64,000 nt of DNA from Klebsiella terrigena (GTDB lineage: Bacteria; Pseudomonadota; Gammaproteobacteria; Enterobacterales; Enterobacteriaceae): positions 62,001-126,000 of the forward strand of contig NZ_BJNO01000014.1 of NCBI RefSeq assembly GCF_006539725.1. Direction: 5' to 3'. The notes beneath the pieces are model-generated. The model saw only the letters and a program-made list of their open reading frames with translations. It was not told the origin of the DNA and searched no databases. The translations under genes and the position numbers were made by a program. Shown one piece after another: positions 9,250 through 16,439 of this stretch. Position 1 is the stretch's first letter. Each line of letters opens with the position of its first letter.

Positions 9250-9704
9250 AAGATTGGCTGTTTGATGTGGATAATTTGACCATGCTTGCTGCATGGGCTG
9301 GATTTGCGTTATCTATCTTCCAGTTATTAAAATCCAGAACATCCATTCGGCTTTTCTTGGGTTGTGATCTGGACGAAGACAGGATCGATGTATCCAACCT
9401 GAGCGCCCACGATGTGACGTTGAGTTCGGCGGGTGTCGTGACTGCCAGCGGACGCCTGAGAATGCTATCAGATGAACATTCCGACGAGTATATGATCAGC
9501 CCACTGCTGCCACGTCGATTAAAAGCCCGTGATGAAATAATCTTGGAAGTGCCATTCATCAACAGGGCATACCATAACAAGGTGCATCATCGCGGAGGGG
9601 TGTACGTGACTACATCTGACGGAAAGCTGTTCAGTGATGTTAGTTGGCTGCGCCGTCGTTGGTGGTGGTTGTTGTCAGTGATTTTGCGCGATACTAAACG
9701 GTGA
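9246..9704 (+). CDS. Membrane-anchored hypothetical protein (152 aa)
   Basis: A GTG start overlaps the preceding stop. Residues 10-28 (LTMLAAWAGFALSIFQLL) form one N-terminal transmembrane segment, followed by a soluble beta-rich domain and a C-terminal Trp/Arg-rich stretch (RRRWWWLL) that could associate with membrane. The family is not recognised. Coupling to the 75-aa gene and position near attL suggest a two-component cargo module, perhaps for superinfection exclusion or defence; this is inference only. Confidence 0.65.
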   Translation: MKDWLFDVDNLTMLAAWAGFALSIFQLLKSRTSIRLFLGCDLDEDRIDVSNLSAHDVTLSSAGVVTASGRLRMLSDEHSDEYMISPLLPRRLKARDEIILEVPFINRAYHNKVHHRGGVYVTTSDGKLFSDVSWLRRRWWWLLSVILRDTKR

Positions 9705-9743
9705 TTCCTGATAACTCCCTCATCTTGGAACTGACCAACGAAG

Positions 9744-9765
9744 ACGGGGCCATCATTAGCCCCGT
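9744..9765. terminator. GC hairpin between converging cargo and micro-operon genes
   Basis: ACGGGGC (9744-9750) pairs perfectly with GCCCCGT (9759-9765) across an 8-base loop. It lies between the stops of converging genes. There is no good T run on either side, so it is a weak terminator candidate. Confidence 0.5.
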
Positions 9766-9783
9766 TGCATTGCTTATGAAGGC

Positions 9784-9915
9784 CTACCGCAGCGCCTCAA
9801 GCCACGCCAGCAACTGGCGCAACTGTTGCCCGCTCATCGCCGGGATTTTAACCGCCTGACCTGCCTCGACGTTGCGAAGCGCGAGCGCTAAGGCCATAAT
9901 GCTGCTGTTCTGCAT
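9784..9915 (-). CDS. Tiny hypothetical protein (43 aa), last gene of the leftward micro-operon
   Basis: From the internal ATG at 9915 this encodes MQNSSIMALALALRNVEAGQ and continues to a Leu-rich C-terminus. Earlier in-frame ATGs at 9945 and 9975 are possible. It overlaps the end of the upstream 106-aa gene in another frame by about 68 bases, a compact phage-like arrangement. The short amphipathic helices suggest a small DNA-binding or membrane-active peptide, but no family is recognised. Confidence 0.45.
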   Translation of the reverse strand: MQNSSIMALALALRNVEAGQAVKIPAMSGQQLRQLLAWLEALR

Positions 9916-10168
9916 TCCTGACTCTCCGTCGGTTTTGTTGAACATGGTGCGGGGTGCTGTCTTGGCGGATTTCACCCCGTGCCACTTCTTCGTTAACTGC
10001 CTTCTCTACTGCTTGATTAACTGCCTGCTGTACTGCGCTCCTTAGGTTCTTCGGTAGCAGATGCCGCTGTATCACCGTCCCGGCAAACGTCACCGTCTGC
10101 GTATAGACCTGAACCACGGCACCACACCAGATAAAGCTGGCGAGCGGCGCTTCCTTCTTCTTCCTCAT
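9848..10168 (-). CDS. Hypothetical basic protein (106 aa) of the micro-operon
   Basis: The ATG at 10168 overlaps the stop of the preceding tiny gene (TGATG), a hallmark of translational coupling. The product begins MRKKKEAPLASFIWCGAVVQ, giving a positively charged start and a hydrophobic stretch (residues 10-32) that could be a membrane segment. A helical region LRSAVQQAVNQAVEKAVNEEV (about 44-64) shows a coiled-coil-like periodicity, and the tail is Arg/Gln-rich. No family is recognised. Because neighbouring products look secreted or membrane-bound, the operon may act at the envelope. Confidence 0.5.
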   Translation of the reverse strand: MRKKKEAPLASFIWCGAVVQVYTQTVTFAGTVIQRHLLPKNLRSAVQQAVNQAVEKAVNEEVARGEIRQDSTPHHVQQNRRRVRNAEQQHYGLSARASQRRGRSGG

Positions 10169-10311
10169 CAAAATTTATCTCCAAACAAGGCGACGACTGA
10201 TGCCGCCGTGATTCCAACAACGATGGCGATACACCACCATAAACCTGACCAGTCTGTTTTCTGCTGTGGTGCTGTCAGGTGACTTCTGAACCGCTCCCGA
10301 TCTTCGTTCAA
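10168..10311 (-). CDS. Single-pass membrane peptide (47 aa) with TTG start
   Basis: This frame was found by reading the minus strand between the two neighbours. It starts at TTG (10311) seven bases after GAGG and ends in TGA overlapping the next ATG. The peptide has a soluble N-terminus (NEDRERFRSHLTAPQQKTDW) and one strong transmembrane helix (about residues 24-42, LWWCIAIVVGITAASVVALF). Hydropathy and coupling are better than for the longer frame starting MRYAIERR over the same bases. It resembles phage holin-like or small membrane proteins in form only. Confidence 0.55.
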   Translation of the reverse strand: MNEDRERFRSHLTAPQQKTDWSGLWWCIAIVVGITAASVVALFGDKF

Positions 10312-10335
10312 TTGCGTACCTCATAGTGTTTGTTC

Positions 10336-10557
10336 TCAGTCTGAGTCCTCCGTGTCGAAGGTCTTCACGGACGGACAATGCTTGCTCCGCGTTACAAAGT
10401 TGAAGCTGTAAATGGAATTTTCATACCGGCAAAGCGTTTTGCCGCTTTCGGTCTCCTCCTGTGCTGTTAGTTGCATGGTGATGCGGCCCGCGTGTGCCGC
10501 CAGTGGCTGACATGCCAGCAGGGCCAACAAGGTTAATGTTGTTGTACATTTTTTCAT
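10336..10557 (-). CDS. Small exported protein (73 aa)
   Basis: It starts MKKCTTTLTLLALLACQPLA, a textbook signal peptide with cleavage likely after AHA (about residue 23). The mature part is about 50 residues with two cysteines (TLCRYEN and SKHCPSV) that could form a disulfide in the periplasm. The tail is acidic (FDTEDSD). It is the first gene of a leftward micro-operon. The family is not recognised. Confidence 0.6.
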   Translation of the reverse strand: MKKCTTTLTLLALLACQPLAAHAGRITMQLTAQEETESGKTLCRYENSIYSFNFVTRSKHCPSVKTFDTEDSD

Positions 10558-10575
10558 CTACGCGTCCCCGTGTTG

Positions 10576-11127
10576 TTAAATGTTCAGATCGTAGGTCTGA
10601 TTCACTTCATCTTGCGTGATATCGAGGTACGTCATGGTGACTGATGGGCTGCTGTGGTTCAGCATTTTGGATATTGTCTCGATAGGTACACCACGTTCCC
10701 ACAACGCACGCCCGCGACACTTGCGGGCGCTATGCGTCCCGATGTTTTTATCCGTGACCATCTCTCCGGCCTCGCTGAATGCCCTGCTCGCTGACTCTCT
10801 GGTGACTGGCCTCGCCGCCAGATTTTTCACCCTGTTAGAACGCGACTGAAACAGGAAGACGTCTTTCGGGTATGCAGCCCGGCGGCGGTTGATAATCTCC
10901 CGTGCCTTTTCGTTAATCGGGATAACCCGCGCTTTTTTCGTCTTGCCCTCTGTGATGCGGATCTCCGTCCCGGCAACGTCTTTATAGGTCAGTGCCAACA
11001 GATCGCTAATGCGTAACGCCAGGTTGAGATTGAGCGCCCAGGCATCGGCGTATGTCTCGTTGCGGTATCGCAACACCTTCTCAATTGCCGCCGCCTCTTC
11101 CAGCGTTGGCGCGTTTGTTTTTGCCAT
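10576..11127 (-). CDS. FimB/FimE-like tyrosine recombinase
   Basis: From ATG 11127 (GGAG 8 bases upstream) this encodes 183 residues, about the size of FimB/FimE and lacking the N-terminal arm-binding domain of phage integrases. The catalytic set is complete: Arg39 (ALRISDLL), Lys62 (GKTKKAR), His132-x-x-Arg135 (THSARK), His158 (LNHSSP) and Tyr167 (MTYLD). Such short recombinases invert or resolve DNA at short inverted repeats. It faces left next to the 1.8-kb non-coding region, so a switch or a resolution site there is plausible, but no site is proven. It is distinct from the integrase at the right end. Confidence 0.85.
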   Translation of the reverse strand: MAKTNAPTLEEAAAIEKVLRYRNETYADAWALNLNLALRISDLLALTYKDVAGTEIRITEGKTKKARVIPINEKAREIINRRRAAYPKDVFLFQSRSNRVKNLAARPVTRESASRAFSEAGEMVTDKNIGTHSARKCRGRALWERGVPIETISKMLNHSSPSVTMTYLDITQDEVNQTYDLNI

Positions 11128-11582
11128 GATTTGTGCTCCATTAATCGTTCTGATGAGTGAATAATTGATCGTTAAGCTGATCATTGTAAAGCACTTTTTT
11201 GATCATTTTTCTTTGGTCACAAAGGTGTGGTGGATGCAACCCAGCCCCGCCGGGAGGGAATCTAAAGAGGCCCGTCTTCTATGGGTTCGGGAGACGAAAA
11301 TATCCCTACACACCAACAGATCTGCTTGACGCATGATCACACCACTCATAAAAAGTCAACAGTAATTTCAAAATATCCTTATGGCAGAGTGATCAAGTCC
11401 TCGCCCGGTGACCAGGAACTGGGCTGAACTTCGTCAACGCATGCAAAGAATTGAATTTTCATTCACATTTCGGCTTATTCTATTCATCTGGTGACTGCAT
11501 AAAACCACGATACGGCGGCGGCAGAGACGGCAAGGCAATTAAAGTCTATATTATTCAATTTGTTAACTTAATTCTTCCTTGC

Positions 11583-11613
11583 TTAGGTCACAGTTGATAA
11601 TAGTGTGACCTAA
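11583..11613. repeat. Perfect 10-bp inverted repeat, candidate operator or recombination site
   Basis: TTAGGTCACA (11583-11592) and TGTGACCTAA (11604-11613) are perfect complements separated by 11 AT-rich bases. The form suits a repressor operator or a core site for the adjacent recombinase. Confidence 0.6.
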
Positions 11614-12313
11614 CTCAGGGAGTCGCTTTTCCCTCTACCTGATAAGCAAGGTTTCCCCACCAACATGACGCTAGGCGCTGGCGATGTGTCCCGGTTCCCG
11701 CCTTTGATCTTTGCCACATCCGACAACATTTCTGGCCGATGCCCTTGTACCACCCGGTAACCCTTACCACGCTTCATCAGAAGCCCTTAGCGGCGTTTGC
11801 CGTCGCGATCTGAATCACGATAACCGCAATCACAGCGCCCTCCTGAGCGCGTCCCGTGAGCCTGAAAATTGGGCTGAAAGGCGAGGCGATTCTCATCGTT
11901 TCTGGTTTTTTGGCGAAGGAATTTTTTTTCAACGAAATGGGGCGTCGTGAATGAATCCGGTTTAACACCGCGATGAACAGGCAAGCCTGCAATATCGGCA
12001 GACAAATTTAACGAAGCCGCACCAGCCGGGGCGCTCAGACCTGATCGTTATGTCTTCCACACTATCGCGGAGGTCGTGACTTGACCACTACCACGAGCGG
12101 AAATTGTCTCAGACTGACCCGGACGGGTCGAATTAGCGCGTATTTACAGGCTATTAATGTGCATTTATTGATGGTTAATCGTTCGCATATCGAACTTTAT
12201 AGAGGGTGGCCTTTGTTATCCGTGGCGGCGGTTCTGACCTGCCGGGTTGCGGCGATGCCAGGTAGGGACAGCATAGTGTCATCACCACTGAGGAATGTTT
12301 GGCGGTCACGGAG

Positions 12314-12386
12314 GTGTCTTCTCTCGGAAGGGAGGGTGTCTTCTGCTGGAGGATACGTGTCTTCTGTCAGAAGGGAGGTGTCTTCT
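12314..12386 (+). repeat. Four iteron-like repeats (GTGTCTTCT), candidate replication origin
   Basis: The nonamer GTGTCTTCT occurs at 12314, 12336, 12357 and 12378, that is with 22, 21 and 21-base spacing, two helical turns. It is followed directly by an A-rich segment (about 12397-12445) that could melt. This is the classic layout of iteron origins bound by a replication initiator. A replication-like winged-helix gene lies 1.3 kb downstream. Confidence 0.7.
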
Positions 12387-12473
12387 GGGAGACGTAGTAT
12401 AAGAACAACCATAAAAACAGAAATTAAAACAAACATAAAAGCATTACCCCCAGGGCAAACCCTTGTCGTGTTT

Positions 12474-12555
12474 GGCTGTCGCCTGTTGTTTGCTGGTCTC
12501 TGTTCAGTCGCTCCGCGACAGGCTCGCCACCTTTTGGGCAGCAAGGGCGACAGCC
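12474..12555. repeat. 10-bp inverted repeat flanking a structured segment
   Basis: GGCTGTCGCC (12474-12483) and GGCGACAGCC (12546-12555) are perfect complements 62 bases apart. An inner GTCG/CGAC pair could fold the interior. It lies just right of the iterons and may belong to the origin or encode a structured RNA. Confidence 0.5.
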
Positions 12556-12833
12556 CGCGCAGTAATTTGGAAACTGTCACGAAATCGTAGATTGAGAGTC
12601 GATGGGGGCCGCGAGGGGTGCTGAGGTTTAAGCAAAGTCCGCGCCAAGAATTAAAGCAGCAGCACCATCAAATCCTTAACGATAGAGGCCTACGCGGCCC
12701 TGTAACGCTTCGGGTAATACGACGGTAGCGGGTATGGTTCAGAAGCCAGCAGAGCGGCTTACAGAGCGTTTAAAAAGGACTTGACATTGAATTCTTAATT
12801 ATGGCATAGTATGATTAGGAAAGTAATATTATC

Positions 12834-12862
12834 TTGACAAATGCTTGCATTACTGATAACAT
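12834..12862 (+). promoter_or_regulatory. Sigma-70 promoter for the rightward replication block
   Basis: TTGACA (12834-12839), an exact 17-base spacer and TAACAT (12857-12862) make a strong promoter about 100 bases before the first rightward gene. A second TTGACA at 12781 lies upstream without an equally good -10. Confidence 0.75.
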
Positions 12863-12966
12863 GGCTTTCAACAATTAAGGTCATCACCGCCCGGTGAGAG
12901 TCCTGACTAAATGGGTTACACGAAGAACCTCCGAGAAAAATTTTAATAACTCAACGGAGAACCCAA

Positions 12967-13413
12967 ATGAACAAACCGAAATCCCAACGCATCACCCCTG
13001 CCACTATGACTGGCGAGCAGATCGCAGACGCCATCATGTACGGTACGTACACCAAAACCGCGCTTTGGTCTTTCATCTCCAGAAATGGTGGAGCGGATGC
13101 GGCACACGCTAAGTACCCGCAGCTTGCCGTTGCACTTCATATCCTGAAAAAGGAAAAGAAGAAGGCGAAAAGTGCGCGTGCTGTTAAGGCGATCCTCAAG
13201 CCCTTATCCCGGCAATACGCTGACGGTCAGTCACTGACTGAGATTCTGGCCCCGGTGCTCCAGGGTTACCGTCGTCTATACCGTGAGAGGTTCAATCTGA
13301 ACATGACGCCCGAGCAGGTGATCATGTTCCTGGTCGCTACCCACGGTGTGGAGAACCTGGAACAACACGGTTACAGCGTTGCGGGCAACTTCCCGACAAC
13401 TACGACCGTGTGA
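12967..13413 (+). CDS. Hypothetical protein (148 aa), first gene of the rightward block
   Basis: It begins MNKPKSQRITPATMTGEQIA after a CGGAGA ribosome binding site and lies about 100 bases from a strong promoter. The protein is basic and helical, with a Lys-rich cluster at about residues 59-66 (LKKEKKKAKSARAVKAI). This suggests nucleic-acid binding. The family is not recognised. Its lead position next to the candidate origin suggests a replication or regulatory role. Confidence 0.65.
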   Translation: MNKPKSQRITPATMTGEQIADAIMYGTYTKTALWSFISRNGGADAAHAKYPQLAVALHILKKEKKKAKSARAVKAILKPLSRQYADGQSLTEILAPVLQGYRRLYRERFNLNMTPEQVIMFLVATHGVENLEQHGYSVAGNFPTTTTV

Positions 13414-13531
13414 TCCCATCCGGCGCAATGCCAGGCCAACCAAAAATACAGGCCATAAAGGCCGCAGAATCCTGATCGCCACCGCGATGCAGGGTCGATT
13501 TTCCATATCCAACGAACAGGAGAACTGAACT

Positions 13532-13720
13532 ATGAACATCTCATTCCCCGATGAGACTTACCGAACGTTGCTGAAAGAGGCAAATCGCCGCGATGTGCCG
13601 ATGGCGAGACTTTGTAGTGAGTTGCTGCAAACAGCGGCAAAAATCATTGATATAACGAAAACAGATAGCCAAACAGATAACCAGCGAGGAAATGATGAGC
13701 AACAGAGCAGCAGAAAATAA
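13532..13720 (+). CDS. Small ribbon-helix-helix-like protein (62 aa)
   Basis: The start MNISFPDETYRTLLKEANRR resembles the beta strand plus first helix of ribbon-helix-helix regulators (a short strand, then helix, then RDVPMARLCSELL as second helix). The tail is disordered and Gln/Asp-rich. The ribosome binding site AGGAG lies 7 bases upstream. It overlaps the start of the next gene by 26 bases, so the two are probably coupled. It may repress the block or set copy number; that is inference. Confidence 0.6.
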   Translation: MNISFPDETYRTLLKEANRRDVPMARLCSELLQTAAKIIDITKTDSQTDNQRGNDEQQSSRK

Positions 13721-14273
13721 ACCTTACGAATCACTGCCCCAGCCGAATGTGGCCGAGCCGATCACGATTGATACGTTTTCAAACTGGTCAATCCTGGTAG
13801 CGCGGATCAAATGCTTCAACGGGGTAAAGAATGATCCATTAATCATGGCGGTATACAGCCATCTGCTTGGCTGGAAGAAAACGACTGGGCAGATTCGTCC
13901 ATCTCAGCAGTACATTGCGGATTGCTGTTGCATGGGCCTCTCAACTGTCCAGAAGAAGGCGAAATTACTTGAAAAAATGGGGTGGATTACAACCAAACCA
14001 GTTTATAAATCAGGTAGTAAAGAGATCATTTGTACGAATTATACCGTCAAAGATCCTGAGGCCATCCTAACCGAACTCAACGCTGCCCTTGTTCAGCAGA
14101 GAGATACAACGGTAACTGTCATCAAGAAATCCGAAGGTAAGCCCCTTGGGCAGACACAACGACAAACAGCAGCCGCCAATGATGGTCACCACGGTGGACG
14201 TGTACCGCGTGTACCGCAGAGAGTGAACGATCCAGTGGAAGAGAATGAAAACGACGACGATTGCCCTTATTGA
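13695..14273 (+). CDS. Winged-helix replication-initiator-like protein
   Basis: This 192-residue protein (ATG 13695 preferred; ATG 13692 is too close to GAGG) has an N-terminal winged-helix region. Residues 45-105 include RPSQQYIADCCCMGLSTVQK and a wing-like MGWITTKP segment, as in phage O-type and plasmid replication proteins and the N-terminus of some primases. The C-terminal third is low-complexity and acidic (ENENDDDCPY). A cluster of three cysteines in DCCCMG is unusual. With iterons 1.3 kb upstream, it is the best initiator candidate for the element. No helicase-loader or primase motif is visible, so it would need host or helper replisome proteins. Confidence 0.6.
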   Translation: MSNRAAENKPYESLPQPNVAEPITIDTFSNWSILVARIKCFNGVKNDPLIMAVYSHLLGWKKTTGQIRPSQQYIADCCCMGLSTVQKKAKLLEKMGWITTKPVYKSGSKEIICTNYTVKDPEAILTELNAALVQQRDTTVTVIKKSEGKPLGQTQRQTAAANDGHHGGRVPRVPQRVNDPVEENENDDDCPY

Positions 14274-14285
14274 TGATGAGGAATA

Positions 14286-14921
14286 ATGAATAATGATGAC
14301 CGTAACGGCCTAAACGCCGCACCAGAAAAGATTGACCCAGAAGAACAAGCAAGTAACGACCTTCCCGATTTACCCGCACAAGAATTACCCGACCCAGAGT
14401 TGCCGGATTTGACTCGCCTGTATAAGCGGCGTTGCAGGGATGAGAGCGTGATCAAAAAAGCGAAATCGCTCCTTGTTCACGGTCATACCGTAAATAAAGT
14501 GGCCTTGCTGCTACGCCTGCCGGTGGCAAAAGTGCAGCAACTGCATGACGAAGGCTGGAACAGCAGATGCAGACGTGTGACCCGGATTAATGCATACCAA
14601 AACGCAAAACTGGCCCTGACCTCATTCAACGAGGGGGCAATGCTCGCGGAGATTTGCCAGGCTCTGGGCCTGCCCCTCTACACCGTGGTGATGTCACTTC
14701 GGCAGAACGGGGTTGCTGAATCAGCTATTCAGGCCCGCCTGCCGCCAGCAAATGACCCTTTGACCTTGGCGTACAATATCGTCGCAGAGAGGAAATCAAC
14801 CAGCAGGTTTAAATCGATCCGGCTGCATTCAAACCGCTGCAAACTGCATCCTGTAACGGTAGCCACAACACAAAGAAGCGCGAGTCAGACAGCAGCCGCA
14901 GGCATGACAGCGACGGCCTGA
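14286..14921 (+). CDS. Helix-turn-helix DNA-binding protein (211 aa)
   Basis: It starts 12 bases after the preceding stop with GAGGA upstream. The N-terminus is acidic and Pro-rich (repeated LPD/ELPD at residues 20-38). Two HTH-like segments follow: VNKVALLLRLPVAKVQQLHD (about 72-91) and MLAEICQALGLPLYTVVMSL (about 119-138). Both have the spacing of resolvase/homeodomain-type HTHs and may bind two half sites. The tail is Ser/Thr/Ala-rich. It could be a late-gene activator or copy-control protein. No named family is recognised. Confidence 0.6.
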   Translation: MNNDDRNGLNAAPEKIDPEEQASNDLPDLPAQELPDPELPDLTRLYKRRCRDESVIKKAKSLLVHGHTVNKVALLLRLPVAKVQQLHDEGWNSRCRRVTRINAYQNAKLALTSFNEGAMLAEICQALGLPLYTVVMSLRQNGVAESAIQARLPPANDPLTLAYNIVAERKSTSRFKSIRLHSNRCKLHPVTVATTQRSASQTAAAGMTATA

Positions 14922-15040
14922 AAGTTCCACATTGAACCAACATTGAACCCTACTCGAAATCTTATCTTACCTGCCCGTTGCATGGTTGGCGTTTCGCTGC
15001 ACCCGTGATGGAGTGGCCTTGTACAGGAATAAAAAACATA

Positions 15041-15409
15041 ATGAAAAGTGCATTGCAGAAAGTAAAAGACGGAATCGCCGCCATGTTGCTGGGCAAAAAT
15101 CCCGAACAATTAGCAGACGAGCAGCGCCAGGCGGCTGTAAAAAACGCCGTGGATGACTACCTGGCTCGCCATCCCGATTGGAAGCTGTCAACGAAGCCAG
15201 CGCCGAAAGCTGCGCCAGTGACCAATTCCAAGCAGAAAACCGCAAGGATCAAAATGGCCCTCGGTGCTGGAGCTGGCAAGTTCATACCTCACGTTGTGGA
15301 TGAGGTAGCTCTCGAACGTGCTCGCATCAAAAGCCGCGAGGTAGTCGCCTCAGACCCTGAACGCTATTCGCACATCATCGACTCCACTTCGCTTAACAGA
15401 ATTGGATGA
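15041..15409 (+). CDS. Hypothetical protein (122 aa)
   Basis: It begins MKSALQKVKDGIAAMLLGKN; the nearest purine-rich site (AGGA) is rather far, 11-12 bases. The product is basic and mostly helical with a Pro/Ala/Lys linker at about 52-64. The final 45 residues include KFIPHVVDEVALERARIKSR. No family is recognised. It is the last gene before the late leader that precedes the capsid genes. Confidence 0.55.
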   Translation: MKSALQKVKDGIAAMLLGKNPEQLADEQRQAAVKNAVDDYLARHPDWKLSTKPAPKAAPVTNSKQKTARIKMALGAGAGKFIPHVVDEVALERARIKSREVVASDPERYSHIIDSTSLNRIG

Positions 15410-15466
15410 TTCGAGGCTGAATTGCTGATACAGAATGAGTTACCAACTGAATTTACGTGAAATTTG

Positions 15467-15495
15467 TTGATAATCGTTATCATTCGTGGTAAAAT
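15467..15495 (+). promoter_or_regulatory. Late-leader promoter overlapping a Fur-box-like palindrome
   Basis: TTGATA (15467-15472), a 17-base spacer and TAAAAT (15490-15495) form a good sigma-70 promoter. Its spacer contains GATAATCGTTATCATT (15469-15484), which matches 13 of 16 bases of the Fur consensus core. Any repressor bound there would block the promoter. Whether it is Fur or an element-encoded repressor is undecided. Confidence 0.6.
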
Positions 15496-15872
15496 AATAA
15501 CATAGGGTGATTAATGGGTTCGAAAGAGTCTACTGCGTATTACAGCCATGTTTACGTAATCTCCTCTCAGGCGCTGGCCTCCTGGATACCTTGCACGAGC
15601 CATCTTTGCTTCCCAGCGCCGCCTATTCATTCAGCCGGGTTTTACTCTGCTGAAACACGGAATAATTCTGAGCGTGATTAGCCTTGCGTTCGGGGTTTGC
15701 CAGCGGTGTAACAACCGTACTACGTCCCTCTCCTCAGGGGGCCATCTTGTCATGATGCAAACTGGCATTGAGCGCGTCACGTTTTGGACTCCTTGCCCTT
15801 CAATGGACGTGCCGCCGCTCACCCTTTCCCAGATCAGAAAAACAAAAGATGTACATTCTCCTTGTCCTCCGG

Positions 15873-15898
15873 GGCGGTTGATACCGCCTTACTTTTTT
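15873..15898 (+). terminator. Rho-independent terminator 1 in the capsid leader
   Basis: GGCGG (15873-15877) pairs with CCGCC (15884-15888) across TTGATA, followed by TTACTTTTTT. It is a short but well-formed intrinsic terminator upstream of the capsid genes. Confidence 0.65.
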
Positions 15899-15973
15899 CT
15901 GATGCAGCGGCATGAACTACCGTTAACCAAAGGTTAACCCGGCATTACCGGGCTGAACTGACCCAGTAAAGAG

Positions 15974-16000
15974 ATGCCGTCCAATGGGACGGCATTTTTT
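15974..16000 (+). terminator. Rho-independent terminator 2, 83 bases before the decoration gene
   Basis: ATGCCGTCC (15974-15982) pairs perfectly with GGACGGCAT (15987-15995) across a 4-base loop and runs into T6. It should stop transcription entering the capsid genes unless read through. Confidence 0.85.
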
Positions 16001-16082
16001 CACCTGCACACCGTCAATAATGACGATACGGCCCGAAAGGCCAAAGCCAACAACCGAACAACAACTTTATGGAGTGACCTTT

Positions 16083-16415
16083 ATGAAAATGGGCGAATCC
16101 CAACGCACCTTTAATGATGTCGTGACCTACCAGGCCGACGCTAATTTTGCAGTGAAAACAGTCAACATCCCAAACCTGGCCGTCGAAGTGCAGCCCGGTT
16201 CGGTCATTAAGGCCGATGGCACCGCATTTACCTCCGGCAACGATGCATTACTGGTTCTAAGCCATCATCGCGCTGGAACAGATGCAAACATCATCGTTGC
16301 TGACCGTGGCGTCTACATCCGCCCGGAAACCGTCATCGCCGTTATGGGCGCGACTGTAGGCGCTGCTGCAATTGCTGCTCTGACTACATCCGGCAACATC
16401 CGCGTAGCTCAATAA
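16083..16415 (+). CDS. Head decoration protein, lambda gpD-like
   Basis: This 110-residue protein has the size of lambda gpD (110) and the same beta-rich plan: NIPNLAVEVQPGSVIKADGT in the first half, then VLSHHRAGTDANIIVADRGVYI and a C-terminal Ala/Gly-rich segment. Decoration proteins bind trimer sites on the expanded capsid and hold it against packaged-DNA pressure. ATG 16083 follows GGAG by 7 bases; a longer upstream frame lacks a signal. It lies 24 bases before the capsid gene, in the D-then-E order of lambdoid phages. No protease or portal gene precedes it, which is the striking absence. Confidence 0.75.
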   Translation: MKMGESQRTFNDVVTYQADANFAVKTVNIPNLAVEVQPGSVIKADGTAFTSGNDALLVLSHHRAGTDANIIVADRGVYIRPETVIAVMGATVGAAAIAALTTSGNIRVAQ

Positions 16416-16439
16416 TTTTACCGATAAGGACATCACAAC

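Larger units (their letters stand above)
11128..12966. other. 1.8-kb non-coding control and candidate origin region
   Basis: No convincing gene occurs between the FimB-like recombinase and the rightward gene block. The stretch holds an inverted repeat (11583-11613), four iteron-like repeats followed by an AT-rich segment (12314-12440), a 10-bp inverted repeat with a 62-base spacer (12474-12555) and a near-consensus promoter (12834-12862). The open frames here, including one reading the iterons as repeated Glu-Asp-Thr, lack ribosome binding sites. Confidence 0.6.

Noticed and set aside
12197..12580. Minus-strand frame of 127 codons with repeated Glu-Asp-Thr
   Set aside because: The repeats are explained by the 21-22 base iterons; no ribosome binding site, and composition unlike the neighbours.
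12081..12590. 169-codon plus-strand frame in the origin region
   Set aside because: Crosses iterons and inverted repeats, Arg/Ser-rich shadow composition, no start signal.
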